A model generated the notes under the pieces. The model saw only the letters and a program-made list of their open reading frames with translations, did not search any database and was not told the origin of the DNA. A DNA stretch of 64,000 nt from Adineta vaga. Taxonomy: Eukaryota; Rotifera. Position numbers and translations under genes: made by a program. The stretch is taken from positions 5,518,001-5,582,000 of the forward strand of contig CP075497.1 in assembly GCA_021613535.1 (NCBI GenBank), written 5' to 3'. Positions 45,515 through 59,239 of the stretch are shown here, piece after piece (position 1 is the first letter of the stretch; every line of letters begins with the position of its first letter).

Positions 45515-46500
45515 TCATTCCATGATTGTAGTACAGGTGTTTAATTTTTCTAAAACTAAATCGTTTTTATTTATTGAATAAACATAATCAAATGCTATTT
45601 TTGTTGATATTACCGATTTTATTGTATCACTTGACTTTAATTGAATAATTGGATATGTTCCATTAACGCGATGACTTATCATATCAACAATAATACCAAT
45701 ATAAATCGATTGTTTTGTCACTAATAAATGAACAGCACCTAAAATTTCAGCTGAATATTCTTCACTAGTCAAATGAACTAACCAAAGATCTCTACAAGCG
45801 GCTTTTCTTTAACTTTCTTTCAAAATACTAACTGATTGAAATAATGTAACATAACCACTGATATTATCATTCCCAAAGAGCATTAGTTGACGTTTCCCTG
45901 TATTATAAAAAGTATCTCGTTCTAACGCAGTATTGATATGATCAAGAAATAGAACAGATTCGTTGCATTTGAATTTTCAACTAGCTGGAATAATAGCAGT
46001 AAGATTTGCTTGAGTAATACTTATCCATGTGAAAATTTATTTTCTCGTTTTAATATTCATTTTTATATATCTTTCAATAAGATAATCAACTAAATCTAAT
46101 AGTTTACATATTGTAACATATCAGCAAAGACATCGAAGCTATCTTTTAAATTTGAATTCATTAATAATAGATATTCCGATGAATTCAATGGAGAATTAAC
46201 TGATGATTCTTAAATAATTGTAGATGAATTAAACCATGCTCAATGTGTTTCATTAAGAAATGCTCGTGCATAAATCCATAAGCACCTAGACTTGGTCATA
46301 ACTCAATAAATTTTATGTTCAATGCTTGACGTTGTTCAAGAATAGATTTAAGTTGATTGTTTCCACTGAATTCTAATGATGCAAGGAGATCGATTTGAAT
46401 AGATTCATTTGGATTACATGAATCAACTTCTAATAGAGTCGATTTACAACCAATAAAAATGTGAAGTATGTTGATCATCTCCTGAGATAATCGCTCTAAG
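45515..46500 (-). pseudogene. Decayed unrecognised gene
   Basis: The minus strand is coding-like in pieces: 46296-46500 (EMINILHIFIGCKSTLLEVD and on), a middle part with shifts and stops, then NESVLFLDHINTALERDTFY and NISGYVTLFQSVSILKES around 45960-45820. The last open piece is 45515-45772 (SAEILGAVHLLVTKQSIYI). Stops and frame changes occur near 46293, 46205, 46090, 45990 and 45810, and no intron set restores a frame. I do not recognise the family. It could alternatively be an old gene whose introns I cannot place. Confidence 0.45.
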
Positions 46501-46644
46501 TCTTTTTAATTAGGATAAAATACTCCATTTATATAACATAAATATCAATTAGAATTTATTTCCTCATCGCTTATTTCATGAAATCATTCTATATAATTTC
46601 CTTTTTCAATCAAATATAAAACATTCAAAAAAAAACCAAATATG

Positions 46645-48908
46645 TCACTGTAGACAACAAGTTTGTTGTGGAATCGATTGTTGTTTTTTTTCATCATTGA
46701 CTATTTCATCATGAATAGTATTGTCACTTGCTGCATCTTGTTTGATTTTCTCAATCGTCAAATCTATTCGTTGTGTTTCATTACGTTGTTTTGATAATTC
46801 AGCTTTGCTCAAAAAATGAGTAATCTAATCGAGCAAAAGAGAAACTATTAGTAGAAGATAAAATCAAGCATCATCATTTTTACCACATCACGTAGAATTT
46901 TCTTCTTTGTAGGATCTGTTTCCACTGAAAAGAGAAGTTTGAAGAGGTAATCAAATCAATAAGATGAACATACTTTGTGATACATGAAACATGACACTTA
47001 AACCTGTTTCATACTCTTCACAAGCTTGTGCAAATCGAAATGCATTGACCTATATTAATAAAAATGATTTATTCTTTATTTAAAGAGTAAGAAAAACATT
47101 TATACATACAAGTTGATCACCATTTAGGCAGTGTTGATAAGCATCAAAAAGTTCTTTATCATTATTTAAATCAACTAAAATATCAAATAGAATTAGGTTG
47201 TTTACAAATATTTAATTCATCTTACGAGGATCAGTATTCATGATAGTTGGCGATGATGATAAACTTGTTGTTGTTGTTGTTGTCGGTGGTGGTGTTAATC
47301 CTGAATTACTAGCTGATTCTCTTATCCGTTTTTTTAAATCCTCAGCAGCTTTAACACCTTGCGCTGTTTTCATTTTTAACATCCGTTTTCGATCAGCATC
47401 TTCATCGACTATTAGAAAACGAAATTAATCCTTTTCTTTTTATTCATAATATCAAAAATACCTTTTGTTATTGCAGCATATTCATCTAATGCTCGTACAC
47501 GATAATCTAAAGCCTTTTGTAAATCACCTAATTGTTCATAATTGATTGCTTTTTGTAGAAATTCATCCTATTTTAAACAAAGAAATTGAATAGAAATTAA
47601 GTGAAAGAGTAGAAACAAGTTACAGCTCGAGCGATTTGTGCTGAAAGATCATTGAAAATGAATGGATGTCGGAAAAAATCTGCAAAACTAATTCGTTTAT
47701 TTGGATCACGTTGTAATAAACCTTCAAGTAGATTACGACATTCAGATGATATTCTGGCATCATTAGGAATCTAATTATTTTAAATATATTCAAATAATAA
47801 AAAACAAATCTTTCTCGAAATATTTTACTTGAATTGGAGTATCTGATTTGATTGTATCAATAAGATCATGAATGGTAATAAAAGTAAATAATGGTCGACC
47901 AAAAAGACATTCTATAGAATCAACAGATACATAATTATTGAGAAAATGAATTATATATTACCGTAAAGTATTACACCAACTGACCAAAGATCAACTCGAT
48001 TATCATATGGACGAGATGAAAGAATCTCTGGGGCCATATACATCAATGTGCCACGTATACTTCGACTTCCATCCTTTCCAATATGTTGTGCCACACCAAA
48101 ATCTAATCAATAGTTAATAATAAATACAACATATCAAACCTTAGATGTTAAATATACCTGCTACTTTTAAAATTGATTTATCTGCCGATGTTAAAAGAAT
48201 ATTTTCCGGTTTTAAATCCATATGACTAATATTTTTTTCATATAAAAATTTCAATACTTTTGCTTAAAACAAATATGAATTTATAATATCGACATGTTCC
48301 CTAATCTTACCAATCTGTTTAACAAATGGTCGAACACGTGCTTCAGATAAAAGTTGTCGTGTACGTATAAACATTGACATATCACCTCCAGAACAATATT
48401 CCATGATAATATAAATATAATTTTCATCCCACTTTATAGTAAATAAAGTCAAAGTAGAAAAAGAAATAAAGACAAAATAATTTATCTACCTGAAAATCGT
48501 ACATTTCAACGATATTTTCATGTTTGATACCTTTAAGTAATTTAATTTCATTAATAAGTAGATCTTCAGTCGTTTTTGTTAAAGATTTTCGACTGATACA
48601 TTTAATCGCATAAAACGTAGATAAAGCACTTGTAGGACGAGCACTGGATGGACGATTGCATGCAGCTGAACTTGGCCGTGATAAAATATTCTTTAAAAAT
48701 GAAATAAAAATAAGAAATTTGAGAAACGTTATAATTAACATACGGATATTAATCTTGCTTTATATACAGTTCCTAAAAGAAACTATTGTGAGAAAGGTAT
48801 AGTTTCAAATTTATAGATGTCTTTACCATATGTTCCAGCACCAATTCGTTCTCCAAATGCATAATCAGGTAAATTCGGAATCGGTTGTGATTCCTGTCGA
48901 TTAGTCAT
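46645..48908 (-). CDS. ULK3: ULK3-like serine/threonine kinase with MIT domains
   Basis: Fourteen exons (minus): 48908-48827, 48772-48744, 48690-48490, 48431-48311, 48262-48158, 48102-47962, 47911-47829, 47770-47624, 47567-47462, 47408-47226, 47174-47110, 47049-47004, 46924-46884, 46824-46645. They give 509 residues and all phases match. Kinase motifs: Gly loop GERIGAGTYGTVYK, Lys in YAIKCISRKSL, NISHMDLKPENILL, DFGVAQ, the APE motif in MYMAPEIL, and VDLWSVGVILYE. The closest match is ULK3 (WDENYIYIIMEYCSGGD; HPF). A low-complexity NRPSSARPTS insert sits before the Lys strand. MIT helices follow (about residues 330-400, 410-460). ULK3 acts in autophagy, the abscission checkpoint (ESCRT-III binding through MIT) and GLI regulation. 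The C-terminus CCLQ looks like a CaaX box. Confidence 0.9.
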
Positions 48909-49883
48909 TGAGTTGAGTGTCTATTTACAGGTCATAAAAGAAAACAAATCTTACATCTAAAATAAATAAACGTCACAAATATATTTTGTATGCAAAACAA
49001 ACGTATATCATTATCATAATCAAAACAGTAGAAAAACTCATTCGATAGATTTAATCTTCAAGTTTAACTTTCAATTATTTTATATTTCAATTCGAGATTT
49101 GATTAGCATTTGCAAACCTCACATTCAATATGAAGTACTAGAACAGATTAGATTGGTTTACATCTATATCAACTAGAATATGTAAAAAATGAATAATGAT
49201 CAAACGCCACCTATAGACAAGAAAAAACAACGCGAGAGTTTCTTTTTTTTTCTTCCGTTTGGGTCATTAGTAAAACGAGTCTCTATAAACTTCTCAAAAT
49301 AAAAACTGTACATATTGAAGTGAATTCTGAATCGAGGTAATGAAATTTGATGGAAAAAGGTTATATTTTCCATTGTTAATTTTTTCGAAACCCTTTTATG
49401 AAGTACAATCAAAGAAATGCAATGGCTTGTTGTCGTACCAGTCATCTCGTGTGAAAGAAAACAAAACAAGAGAATTACGAGATTACTTTTCGGATTAATA
49501 AATAAACAATCGTTCTATTTAAAAGAGATTTTATATAACATTTTCTAAGCATAATACATTTTCACTCATAGATTTATGAGGAAAAAAAAACATCTAGTAT
49601 TAAAAGAAAGATTTAGATTTTAAGACATTGTTTATACTTTTGACAAAAGCAATCGATAAAAAAAACAATCAGTTATTCACTATCAAAACTGATTGTCTAA
49701 GCTACGGATAATCATCATTTACATTTGTACAATAACGAAGAGCTATGAATTATCATATACGTCATGAGCTAGTATATTGAATGACATCTCAAAGTTTATA
49801 AAAAAAGAAATGGAATAATAATAATAATGAGGAGCACCAAAATAATAAACTAAAAAAACAATTTTATAAAAGTCCCAATCAGT
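48909..49883. other. Intergenic spacer FBP to ULK3
   Basis: About 975 bp, AT-rich. It is downstream of the FBP stop and upstream of ULK3. An acceptor-like gtaaatag lies about 12 nt before the ULK3 ATG. The open frame 49200-49469 (minus) has no support. Confidence 0.45.
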
Positions 49884-51072
49884 CTAATCATAAGCCCATG
49901 TACCCCGTGGATACTTTTCATAGAGTTTCTCTATTATTTCGGTTTCTTCTTTATAACCAAGAAACACCGGTGAACGTTGATGAATAGTTTCAGGTTGAAT
50001 TTTCAAAATTGAATGCTGACCATTTGTTGATGCACCACCAGCTTTCTCAACTACAAATGACATGGGAATACTTTCATATAACAAACGAATTTTGCCATCT
50101 TTAGCTTCTTTTGTTCCAGGATACATGAATACACCACCATAGAGAAGTGTACGATGTACATCAGCAACCATTGAACCAACGTAACGATTAGCGAATGGTT
50201 TATCTTTACCTTCAGGAAACTTTTTCGATTGAACATATTCTGCTGTAGCTTTATCCCAATATTTTGCATAACCTTCATTGATACTATATATTCTTTGTGC
50301 TCCTTTTGCGCCCATTTTTGGCATTTGCATGTTTGGTGCGGTCAAAATAAATTCACCAATCGACTGAAAAAGAAAACGTATTGAAAAGATAGAGTTTATT
50401 TTTCTTATCATACTGGATCAAGAGTGAATCCATTTACACCATCTCGCATAGCTAAAACAAGCATACAAGCTGAACCATACACAGCATAGCCAGCACAACG
50501 TAAATTTTCACCACTTTGTAAAACACATTCAAGTGGTGTGTGAGCATTTTCTGGTTTTTTCCATATGCCAAAAATTGAACCGATTCTAAAAAAAAACAGG
50601 ATAATCTTTTCTTTTTATTTCTTCAATTTTCTTTACTTACGTCACAAGACAATCAATATTTGATGAACCATCCAAAGGATCAAAGCATATAATATATTTG
50701 CCTTGTTTTGGAACTTCTACTTCGATTAAATTTTCATTCTCTTCAGATGCCATTGCATAAATTGTATACGATGATTTTAACATATTAATAAAAAGTTCAT
50801 TAGCAAGGACATCTAATTTCTTTTGATCATCACCGGTTGTATTCGATGAACCAGCTAAGCCATATCTACGGCAAACAAAATAGAAGATCTTATAACAAAA
50901 ACTACCATTTAACTTACAATTTTGCAATACCAGCTTTGCGTACAGCAGCAGCACAAGCTTTAACAGCTGTTAACAATGTGTTGAGAAGTATTGTTAATTC
51001 ACCAGAAGCACCGGGATATTTTTTCTTTTGTTCCAATACATAACCTGTCACAGTCACACAATCAGTTTCCAT
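49884..51072 (-). CDS. FBP1: Fructose-1,6-bisphosphatase
   Basis: Four exons (minus) 51072-50918, 50865-50641, 50585-50414, 50363-49884 give 343 residues, close to the usual 338. Conserved blocks are [20 protein letters not shown], the metal-binding Glu93/Glu94 in ASEEN and [14 protein letters not shown] (Asp114, Asp117). Also present are [35 protein letters not shown] (substrate loop), KIRLLYE and [11 protein letters not shown]. The enzyme hydrolyses fructose 1,6-bisphosphate to fructose 6-phosphate, the committed step of gluconeogenesis in the cytosol. The ATG at 51072 is chosen since it gives a normal-length N-terminus; an acceptor-like attaatag lies 8 nt upstream. Confidence 0.95.
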
Positions 51073-52794
51073 GTCTACTTCTATTAATATTTTCAAACAA
51101 AATCTAAAATGAAAGACACACCTCCATTTCGAATATCCCTCGCGTTTGAAATTGCGTCTTTGCAAGATATGTATATATATATATATATATAGGTCGACAA
51201 AAGCCAAAAGAATAGAAAGAAAAAAGAAAATATACATCACATGATTATTACATGCATAGAAAGGGCACAGAAAGAAAATGTACCGAAAGTTTAAGGTCCA
51301 AATCAGTGCAATATGTACGAAATAAAAATCCATTGATTTTTAATCGTTTTTTTTTAAAACAAAATTTAAATATAAGAAAAATAAAAACACCTCGAGGGTG
51401 TCGTTGACATTTTTTAGGCGACGATAGATTGTAGAAGACTTGAAGAGTTTTGGCAATATCAGTATTATTTTAACTAATCAAACAAAGAATCTACAGATGG
51501 AGTACATGTTTATTAGAAATAAACTTAAATAACTATAACACTTGTGTCATTCAAATTATCAAGAATTTTTATCTACTAATGGATCTTTCGTTTAGTTTTT
51601 CGTTTTAGAAATACACTGATGAAAGATCTAAGTAGAAAGACATGTTCATTCATTCTCAGAGAAAAGATATTTTTGGAAAAATATAAAAAAGACTAGCAAG
51701 AAATGAACTAATCTAATAATCTTTTGTATTAATACGTATATTGGATTCTTTTTTTAGTCTATTCATATGTAAATCCATTGAGTAAAAGAGACATGATGTT
51801 TAATGACATATCAAACAAGAAAACACGGCTTATTAATAATAATCAATATTAATGAATTACTATTCAACTAAGCAGAAGAACTGATTAATGAATTTTTAAT
51901 TACTGTTGTTTTTAACCGTATTTTTTCAGTTTATAACTTCCCCTATCGACATTCTAACTTATTTACTCTACTTGAATTTAAATTTTTCGAGCATATTTAA
52001 AAAAAGAACAAATTTATATTTGATAATATCTATACCTACTACCATTATATATAATTTCTCAGTCTTCATTAGTAGATAACCAAAGTATCTAATGAAAGTT
52101 TCTCAATCTTCGACCATAAATCACTAACAATGAACAATAATAGTCTATATTCTCAAAACAATCATTGATGACTAGAATGATATAATCACAGCTGTTATAT
52201 GGTACAATCAACATAAATACGACCGTATTTCTCATGTTCATACGCAATAGAGAAGACTATATCTTCAGTCATTAATCATCGTTGTGTGCGACAATGTGTA
52301 AAATTGCATTATTCAATTGTTTTCGATTGCAGATAAGTTTAATGAAATAAAAAACAAACCGGAATAGAATTGTTCTTTTTCAAACAAAACAAAAGAGACT
52401 GTCAATTACAACAAATAGAATCAGAAAAATAAAAGGAAAATCAAATATTCACTCTCTATTTACAACACAACATATTAGTTTTTTTTAAAACGTAAACACA
52501 TGCACAATACACATTTGAAAGAAATAAAGGCGAAAATATAAGTGTTTTGATTATTTTTATGCCGTTATAGAAATAATATATATATATATAAATCTCACCG
52601 GGCAATAGTTATTTGGGATTTGCTTTGGTATATAATGTTTTTCTTGTGATAAATAAAGAAATAATTAGCAGTGATCAGTAGATGCAGTTATTAACAGTTT
52701 GTGACACGTGCATTATCTGTAAACACACAACACAGCAAATCAATAGATAGAAAAAAAACAAATCATGGAACATGCTATGAAGTCTTTTGCCTTT
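51073..52794. other. Intergenic, no gene seen
   Basis: About 1.7 kb, AT-rich, with a TA microsatellite at 51172-51190 and a shorter one near 52577-52590. Short open frames lack support. Confidence 0.5.
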
Positions 52795-55700
52795 CTAGAC
52801 ACTCGTTCCCGGTTTAAAAGTCACATCTTTTGGAGACTTGGGAAAGGACATATGTCGAGATGGAAGTCGAACTGATTTACATCGTTTACCTATTGATAGT
52901 CTTCCTGATTGATATGATGATGGTCGTAATGATGAAGATAAATCTGATTCTGTTCGATTTTCATGGCGCGATGTGCGTGGTGAGGACTGAATATCCGGTT
53001 CGGAGGAACCTTGACTATTCAATGAGGTTTGTTTGTTAAGTATCTGTTGTCGTTGTTGTAAATAATTAGCTAATGTCATTTTCCGTGTTTCAGCAGCAAT
53101 TTTCAATGTTTCATAAACTGGATCAATAATAGTTTCATCTGGGAAAAAAAAGAAGTTCATGTACTCGATCAAGAGATCATTGAAAAAACTAGTTTATTAC
53201 CTTGTTCAGTATTATTATTATTACTTTTCTTTTTTCGTAGAGAAAATCGTCGTACAAATGACTATGGAAAAAAAAGAGAATATTGTGATAATTAAACGTG
53301 ACAAATACTAACACGCTAGAATTTCATTCTAATCACTACACGCAACGAAATAAAATCTTCGAAGTTTCTTCGTTTTGTCACGCATTTACTTAGCAGATAG
53401 AAACAAAACAAAAATAGGATATACTACCTCCACCATGTGTGATATAACACTAGGACGTTTGTTTTTTAATAAATTGGAATTTGTTTTTTCGTCGAAAAAA
53501 GAGAAACGACCTGTGGTCATACGTCGTCGTCGATTTGATGCCATTGATTGCTCTTCAACGGAAAAGACAGTAAAACGTCTTTGAAAATGTGCAATCGATG
53601 CTCGTTTAGGTGGTGGTGTACTTATTTTTTCATGTTGATTGTTATCAGCCGATAATTCAGTACGTTTTATCGGAGTTGAGGATAGATCAGCAGCTGATCC
53701 ACGTCGAAGTTGGTTTTGATATAACTGTTGAGGTTTTAATGATTGTGATCGAACACGATTAGTTGGAGGTGATGGAACGTGTAAATTTTGTTGTTGTTGC
53801 TGCTCTGCCTCTTCAGTGACTATTGAGCTGTTCATTATGGAAGTCTTTTAGTTAATGAGATGGTTGTTTAATGTGCACGTAACCAAGCGTGAAAAGCAGA
53901 AGTAGTTAGTTTCTCGTTAAGGGAAGAAAAAGCAAAATGAGAGAAAGAGAAAAAAGTTAGAAACTCTTTATTTGAATAGACGATAGTAGCAGGAAGTAAA
54001 CTGAACGGCAACAACAAGAGACAATTTTGCTACACACATTTTGCAATCTGATATATGCGAATAAGAGAGATAGAAAATAATGAGAAGAAAGAGAGGAAAG
54101 ACGAATGAGAGTGAAAGTAAAGATAGCATGATAGACAAAAAGAAACAAAGATTATCGTGTTTTTGTAAAGGGAACAATAGCTAATGATTCTAGAAGAATG
54201 AAGATCAACGTATAACGTTTTCTTTCTAAGTATATCATAAGATGATGATCATGATGATGAAAACTCATTTTCTGTAATTAATAAAATAGATGACAGAAGA
54301 ACATTATCTTATCTTCTGTTTCTTTTTTTATTGAGAGAAATAAGAAAATCCGAAGCAGAAAAAAAAAACATCATCATTAGCTTTTTTATTACTAATGCAT
54401 ACACACATTTATTCTTAATTAAGTCTTGTCTATCAGGATGTGATCTCGGTTACTCGATTATATTTATGGAAATTTTATTTGATATATTTCGATGTTTTTT
54501 GTTTCTCTATCTCTTTTTCTCCGTTTGTTTTTTTATTTGATAAATGACTTGATTAGATCGATTATGAAAATATTTGATGTCAATCAAATATAGCTTAATT
54601 CATTGGAAAACTTACCAAACGAGTTTCACCACTACTACTAGAACCACTTGAAGATGTTAAGGGAGCTTTCAACGATCGAAATGCATCATGCCAAAGACTT
54701 TTAATACTTTTCAGACTGCGCTTTCGCGCATCATGTTCACTATCGGCAACACCACTCATCGAATGTCGATGAGACTTGAGCAATTCTTGCTAAAAAAGAC
54801 AAAAGACAATAAATTAATCTAACATATGAAATATAAATGTCCGAAGCAGAAAAGAAAGGCAATTTCCCATACACGATTACAACACTTGCAAAATGACATT
54901 ATTGTGAAAAGAAAATGATCACATTTTTTTTTCCTTCAACAAGTTTCAAATCGTTAAGTACAAGCTGTTCTTTTCTTTGCATTCGATAATGAATTAAGTC
55001 GTTCGCATCGATATTATTAGCGCTCACACATATATCATAGACACCTACGTGACAAGAACTGTGAAAGCTCGATCGAAGAAATGACATAATATCCAGGGAA
55101 ACAAAAAATAAATCTTAGAAGTAGACTAAAACACTTTACTTTTAATCTATTAAAAACAAGCATTAACCATTCGTACTTGTCGTCGAGTTACTTCATCGAG
55201 AAAATAAATATCTATCTTTGGCATTAGTTTAGCGTATAACAAGAAAATAAAACATATACTCAAGAGAGAAATCAATCAGCAAGATATTTTCTCAAGAGAA
55301 TATTAATTTTTTTCTTTCATCATCAATGCTTACGTTTTCGATAACAGAAGAAAAAGAGGAGGAAGAAGAAATAGACAAGACAATCAAATCATTAAGATGT
55401 TTTCTATGTCGTTTATAAAGAAAAACAAAACAATATTCTAAGCGACTCATACTGCCACGAATAAGTTCGCCTGTTCCCAACTTCATGCAACAATATCATT
55501 TCTCTATACTATCAAATTTATGATAAATGTTGAAAATACTACAAATAAACAATGTCATTCTTCTTTTGAATAAAAATATATCTATATACTATACTTCTTG
55601 TTCGTTCTATCCTGATTTGTCATCTTCTCGAGACTTTTCCTTTCTGTATCAAACACTTGCGACAACTCTAATTGGAAAGAAGACAACACATGTATTTATA

Positions 55701-58700
55701 TTTATCCTGATGATCAAGAATTTCTTCAAAATAGATCAGATCATTTTTCAAGACAATATCTTCTTTCTTCTCTATCATGTAAACAGTACTTAGAGAAAAC
55801 GATTCTTTTTAAATCAATCATTAGTTGATAAATGAAGATATTCTCATTCTTACCGACATTTTCACTCCATTGCTGATGTTCCTTGCTTCTAATTTAGCTA
55901 TTATCATTGTTATTCTAATATACATGCATCTTTTTCTTATAAGATAATATCAATGAATTATGTGTAAGACATACTGGCGAAGGAAAAAAAATCGCTTCGT
56001 GAATCTGTTGACAAGAGACAATGATACAGCGATTCGATGAAAGAAAATTGACGATTAATCAAGCTGATGAACTCATGCGTTTTTCGACTTCTTATATATA
56101 TATAGATATATGTGCAAGAATGCTTTGTTATTGTTTGCTGCGCTTGATCGCATAATTTTGATGTGCTTTTCACACGCATAAATCGACTTCTTGAATACTA
56201 AAATATTCGACGCGTCATTTGACAAAAGCAACTTCATATTAAGGATATAAGACAGATGGGTTATTTCATAGAAATGAATGGGAGAGAGAGAGCGAGAGAG
56301 AAAATCTTCTAATTGTTATTCGATTTTGTATGCTTCATAAGATAATGCTTGATTTCGCTAATTCACTAATATTATTAGACATTTCATCTATTTTTCTACG
56401 TAAACTATAACAAAAATAAGAGAATTTTCTCGAATTCTTTTGATAAGACAAGGATAGCTTTGAATTCTTCTCTACTCTTTCGAAAACAATATCTAGGTAA
56501 TAGATCTTAGAGGTCATGATCATTCTGATGAAAGATATCGATAAAAACAAAAAATATCATTGTGATATAGAAATGTCATAGATATTTGTTTGTATAACTA
56601 TTTATTTCTCAATTTTGTTTATTCGAAGACAAGAAAAACAAGATTTTAATCAAATAAATATTTCTTACCTGAGAAATTAATACCGATTCTTCTAAATCAA
56701 GTAAACGTAATTGTTGTTTCTTCTTCATCCAATCGCTCATTTGATTGAGTAATTTCTTCTCTGTTCTAAAAATATACCATTCATATTATCCAATTATCAT
56801 CATTACAAAAACTGCTACTTTTTCTACATCTATGAATACTTTCTTCGATGCAATGAAAGAATAGAAATCTCATTTAAAAAAGAACGTTAGAGTTCAAGGC
56901 GTATATAAATATGTTTGACAGATTTTTATTCGAAGAAAACAAACGCAGAGTAAAGAATGTAGATTTGTTTACTTACTGTTGTTGATCATCATTTGGTTGA
57001 GATTGTTTTGTCGGTGTTTTAGCAATAGTAGCTGCTAAGGATGTTTTAGCTTTTTTAATTTCTTTTAAACGTTCACCTGTATCTTTACAACGTGAAACTA
57101 ACTGCGATTGAAGCACAGGAGCAGAATAAACAATCAATTGATCAGTTGTATGTGGTGATAAGTAACGAGAATTGATTGTACTTCGTATATTTACTGGAGA
57201 AACAAATGATTCAAATTCAATATGAACCGGCGGCGTAGATGAACCTCCTTCCGTTGTTTCATTTACTGAACATATATAATTTTCCAATTCTTCATTCGGA
57301 TTTGTTGTTGTACTTGTAACAACAAATGATGCAAAACTACGGTGTCGTTGTTCATGCTAGAATTACAAAAAAATTCATTTACTTTAAATTCATTGAATAT
57401 TAACAGTAACTCGGTAGCAGACATTGTTACTCATGTATCTCTTGTTGACAAAAAATAGAGACTCTTCTATAGAATAGTATCGTTCGTTTACATAAATAAA
57501 CAAATATTGATCTACTCTAATAATGAATAAAAAAGATACAGATGGATTTTCTCTTTATTTGTTGTCAGAGATATTCCGTCGTACGATTGGATGACAAACT
57601 AACTATTTTTCATTATCTATTTATAAGCTTATGGGATCGTATGACTTATTTTCTCAAGGATTTTGGTATCGAATCTAAATGTACTAATATTTTGTTTTGA
57701 TTCTAATCTATATAGAATTTGGAATTTATTAGAATGAATTATATTTCTGATTGGTTTTTAACTTACATAATTTTGTATAAGAGAAGCAATTAATTGTAAA
57801 TTCTGACAAGCAGTATCGATAATTTCCACTTGCGATTGTTCCATTCCCTATTTAGAACGAGATATAAATATATTCTTATTTCTAATTATCATTTTACTTG
57901 TAGAAGTTGTGGTAAAACATGATATTGATATTTTGACAGAAGACTATTTACACCAGTTAATTCCAATATATATGAATTATGTGCACGATGAAATTCTGGT
58001 GTAACACCGGATTCATCATATATCCTTGCATATTCTTCTTGTAACTAAAAACAATCAAAAAAGAGATTTATGAAAATCGATATCGATCCCCATAGGAATG
58101 TCACTGAATTAGAATTTTTCTGTCAATTAGAAAATTTTTCATCTTTATAGTACATTAATAAATGTCATGTCGTTCTAGATATAATCATTGAGATGATATA
58201 AGACTTATATGAACAGCTAATGTTTCTCGAAGCGTGATAAGCTAAATTAGATTATTTTATTGAAAAGAAAAAGTATTTGTGAACTCACTTCATGAACAAT
58301 ATCATGACTTTTATCAACAATCTCATTGAGATCACGTCGATGTTGTTTGTTAATAGATAATTGAATATTTTTATTAATAATAAAACATCCTAGTGGTCCA
58401 CAGATTTCTTTTTCCATTAGACATGCCATTTTTTTCAATGACTAGATGATCATAAAATAATTCAAGAACATTTTGTTTTCATTTTTACCTGTGATTCTAA
58501 TTCAGATTCTAATAATAATGATTCCCATAAATCATACATTCGACCACCTAATTGACATCTAAAGAAAAACCGAATTCGTTTGAATAGTTTATTTATCCGA
58601 TTTGAACTTACTTTCCACGAATTTCAGTTTCAGTTCTCTTTCGAAAATCAATTACAAGTTGATGTAATTGAGACGAGGCTAGAAAACATATTTTAGCCCA

Positions 58701-58885
58701 TTGATTGGTAAAATCAGTAACTAAATTTATAATGTAATAATAAAGACAAGAACAAGATTCATCTCATATTACTAACTTAATTTAGAAAAAGCAATTGTAA
58801 CTTGAGTATATTCGATTAATTTATGCCAAGCTTGTGGAGGAGCAAAATCAACAAAACTTAATCGACGACGAGCATTATTTGCCAT
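52795..58885 (-). CDS. F-BAR domain protein (FES/FER-like F-BAR), orphan C-terminus
   Basis: Twelve exons (minus): 58885-58777, 58678-58612, 58558-58489, 58441-58289, 58044-57898, 57847-57767, 57356-56977, 56765-56669, 54789-54616, 53844-53428, 53261-53201, 53138-52795. They give 699 residues with all phases matching. The N-terminal half is helical and has the F-BAR layout: LVIDFRKRTETEIRGK (RxxIE-type), LWESLLLESELES, FHRAHNSYILELTGVN, YHVLPQLL, a pattern closest to FES/FER and related F-BARs. The C-terminal half is Ser/Arg-rich and disordered (SLKSIKSLWHDAFRSLK, poly-Gln, NNRRRR-like). No SH2, SH3 or kinase domain is found. F-BARs bend membrane and link it to actin. The 1.88-kb intron 54790-56668 is exceptional for this locus. 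Linking the last four exons to the F-BAR part rests on splice phase only. Confidence 0.65.
54790..56668 (-). other. Long intron of the F-BAR gene with possible internal start
   Basis: 1879 nt in a gene whose other introns are mostly 50-250 nt. At 55087-55049 an ATG opens 13 codons (MSFLRSSFHSSCH) ending at a gtaggt donor in phase 0, the phase needed to join the exon at 54789. This may be an alternative first exon giving an isoform without F-BAR. A GA-rich run lies near 56281-56301. No other gene is seen. Confidence 0.3.
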
Positions 58886-59217
58886 ATTTATATCTTATCT
58901 ACAATTAGGAGTATATAAAATGATCTACCTACTCGTGTAAACGATTCCAAGAATCTTTCAAGACCTATCGAATAGTTCGGAAAGTAAAGAAAATATAAAT
59001 TATTCTCTGGCGGAGTTCAATGAAGATTAGATGAAGTCTTTTTCTTTTTTTTCTTCCTTTTGTAACTCCACCCTATCATCATCATCTTGAGCTCATTTTC
59101 TTCATCGACTAATACTCGAGTGAACATGAGTATCGGATGATGATAGTGTCAATCATTTTACTCTCGGAATGTTGTCGATGTATTCTATTCACTAACACAA
59201 TCTCATTTTCTCTTCTT

Positions 59218-59239
59218 CTCTCTCTCTCTCTCTCTCTCG
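59218..59239. repeat. (CT)n microsatellite
   Basis: An almost pure CT dinucleotide run of about 22 nt. Confidence 0.8.

Noticed and set aside
53375-53584. Plus-strand frame inside the F-BAR gene
   Set aside because: It is antisense to a phase-matched coding exon and an intron; no independent support.
55292-55486. Frame beginning MKLGTGELIRGSMSRLEYC as an alternative F-BAR exon
   Set aside because: Its only donor (gtatgagt) leaves phase 1, which does not match the phase-0 exon downstream.
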